Part shown: in pieces, positions 55,735 through 56,553 of the stretch | How positions within the stretch are numbered: position 1 is the stretch's first letter | Layout of the letters: the number at the start of each line of letters is the position of its first letter | Source: Gemmatimonadota bacterium | GTDB taxonomy: Bacteria; Latescibacterota; UBA2968; GCA-2709665 | Reading direction: 5' to 3' | NCBI GenBank assembly: GCA_028873695.1 | Contig: JAPPNU010000014.1 | Span: forward strand, 1-56,553 | DNA: 56,553 nt | The notes under the pieces: generated by a model | What the model was told of the DNA's origin: nothing | The model's database searches: none | The model's input: only the letters and a program-made list of their open reading frames with translations | Translations under genes and position numbers: made by a program

Positions 55735-56553
55735 TCAGGTCCGCCGTACCGGGCATTCGCTTCCGGAATTCGGAATCGAAATCCGATCGCCCGGTTTAGA
55801 GTCCAGAATTTCGAACCGGCTGCCCGCCCGAAGCCCTGCCACAGATTCCAGCCTGATCTTCTTGAACGCCAGCAGTTCGACGATCCGCGACGCGAAGGCG
55901 CCGTCCTCCGTACGCAGCAACTTACCTCTATATTCGCCCTTGTCTCCGCTGTTGTTGAACCCCCATGCAAACGCAAGCGGCACATCGCAGTTGAGAACGT
56001 CCGGAGGCTCGACCGAAGCGATCGTTCCTCTCGCCAGCCGGGGATCGCCCTGGTGCAGGAGGAGGCGGGGGTTGTTCCCGTCCTCCGCGGCGGCAACCCG
56101 ATATGCGGAACTGTGAGAATAGGGTGTTTCCGCTTCGCCCGATTCCACCCGGCAGAGGCGTCCCTCGAGCCGCATCCCTTCCGGCAGGCCCCGATCGATT
56201 GATACGGTTTCCGCGTTGGCGTCCACTCCGGCAATCCGGGCTTCGAAACGCGACTGCGCGAGCCTCGTTTCGGCGTCGCCAAACTGCAGGCGCGTCCCTT
56301 CCACAAGGTGAAGCGCCATTTCTCCGCGGCATTCGCGAACGACTCCGAACCGTCCGTCGAGCGCGATCGGTACCCCATCGCCATCCCGGACCTCCATCCT
56401 TCCGCGCCTCGAGAACAAATGCGTGTCCCTCCGGCCGTCCGCCAGTTCGACGCGCACGGCCGCGCTCCCTGTTTCCGCGTCGCGCGAAAGCACCCTAACC
56501 CTTAAATAAGCGAGTATTTTTGTTTGTTGTGCAGCAAGGCGCTTTTTGGTGCG
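55735..56553 (-). pseudogene. Heparinase-like lyase, C-terminal part, cut at the terminal repeat
   Basis: From about 56493 to 55735 the frame encodes the C-terminal beta-domain of a heparinase II/III-type protein: DAETGSAAVRVELADGRRDT, LFSRRGRMEV, DGRFGVVRECRGEMALHLVE, GTRLQFGD and PGDRISIPNSGSECPV. The frame stays open to the window end, but the residues encoded by the last 54 bases (KKRLAAQQTKILAYL) come from the terminal repeat and look foreign. The gene is thus either interrupted by the mobile element or joined to it by assembly. The catalytic part is missing. It lies upstream of the DUF6785 operon on the same strand. A GTG at 56493 would be the first start codon after the repeat. Confidence 0.65.
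56500..56549. repeat. Right copy of the 50-bp terminal inverted repeat
   Basis: Exact reverse complement of positions 1-50; four further bases (56550-56553) follow. It interrupts the reading frame of the lyase gene at the right end. Both copies point outward in the same sense, as the two ends of one transposon family would when seen from their flanks. Confidence 0.9.

Overview
The window reads as one contig from an uncultured, GC-rich, heterotrophic bacterium of the Planctomycetota/Verrucomicrobiota/Hydrogenedentota type. That assignment is inference. It rests on the mix of DUF6785 membrane proteins, DUF4838, several phytanoyl-CoA dioxygenase-like (PhyH) proteins, Gfo/Idh/MocA oxidoreductases, many heparinase-like polysaccharide lyases, a multihaem cytochrome, and small intergenic palindromes of a kind common in such genomes. 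No rRNA, tRNA or universal marker gene was seen, so the phylum stays open. The first and last ~50 bases are an exact inverted repeat of each other, so the contig probably stops in two copies of one mobile-element end.

Left part (about 0.1-16.2 kb): an accessory, defence-like island, mostly on the minus strand and visibly less GC-rich. It holds a DUF488 protein, a DUF6615 protein, an ATPase + TOPRIM pair (split OLD/PARIS-like), an internally deleted DUF1156 DNA methylase, an ATPase + putative PD-(D/E)XK nuclease pair, a STAS-like DUF4325 gene with the stump of a PIN gene, a higB / higA-ImmA toxin-antitoxin operon, a GIY-YIG-like gene that shares the higBA operator motif, and a large DUF3883 helicase. 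The methylase stump and helicase look like leftovers of one DISARM-like or DUF1156/DUF499/helicase system. At 14.6-16.6 kb two 196-bp direct repeats bracket a MobF relaxase fragment and a HEPN-like gene.

Middle part (13.7-39.4 kb): polysaccharide catabolism. It has two secreted lyases (one like heparinase II, one DUF4962-type), an alpha/beta hydrolase, a sialidase-like protein, a RIFT-barrel domain protein, three PhyH proteins, three Gfo/Idh/MocA oxidoreductases, and a plus-strand group of heptahaem cytochrome c, DUF4838 glucuronidase-like protein and M55 aminopeptidase. A brnTA toxin-antitoxin pair sits between two catabolic blocks.

Right part (39.4-56.5 kb): a tightly spaced minus-strand run from a plausible promoter at 55.63 kb: DUF6785 membrane protein, a 1569-aa FtsX permease fused to a degenerate M28 peptidase-like domain, a second DUF6785 protein, two ~1200-aa lyases that join an alpha-glucuronidase-N-like domain, a heparinase-like lyase and an FG-GAP propeller, then an oxidoreductase. 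A third such giant lyase lies at 26.7-30.5 kb. The giants lack signal peptides, so I infer that secreted lyases cut an acidic polymer outside the cytoplasm, the membrane module moves or senses fragments, and the giants with the oxidoreductases and PhyH proteins finish the breakdown inside. This membrane module plus the giant lyases is the best candidate in the window for an undescribed system.
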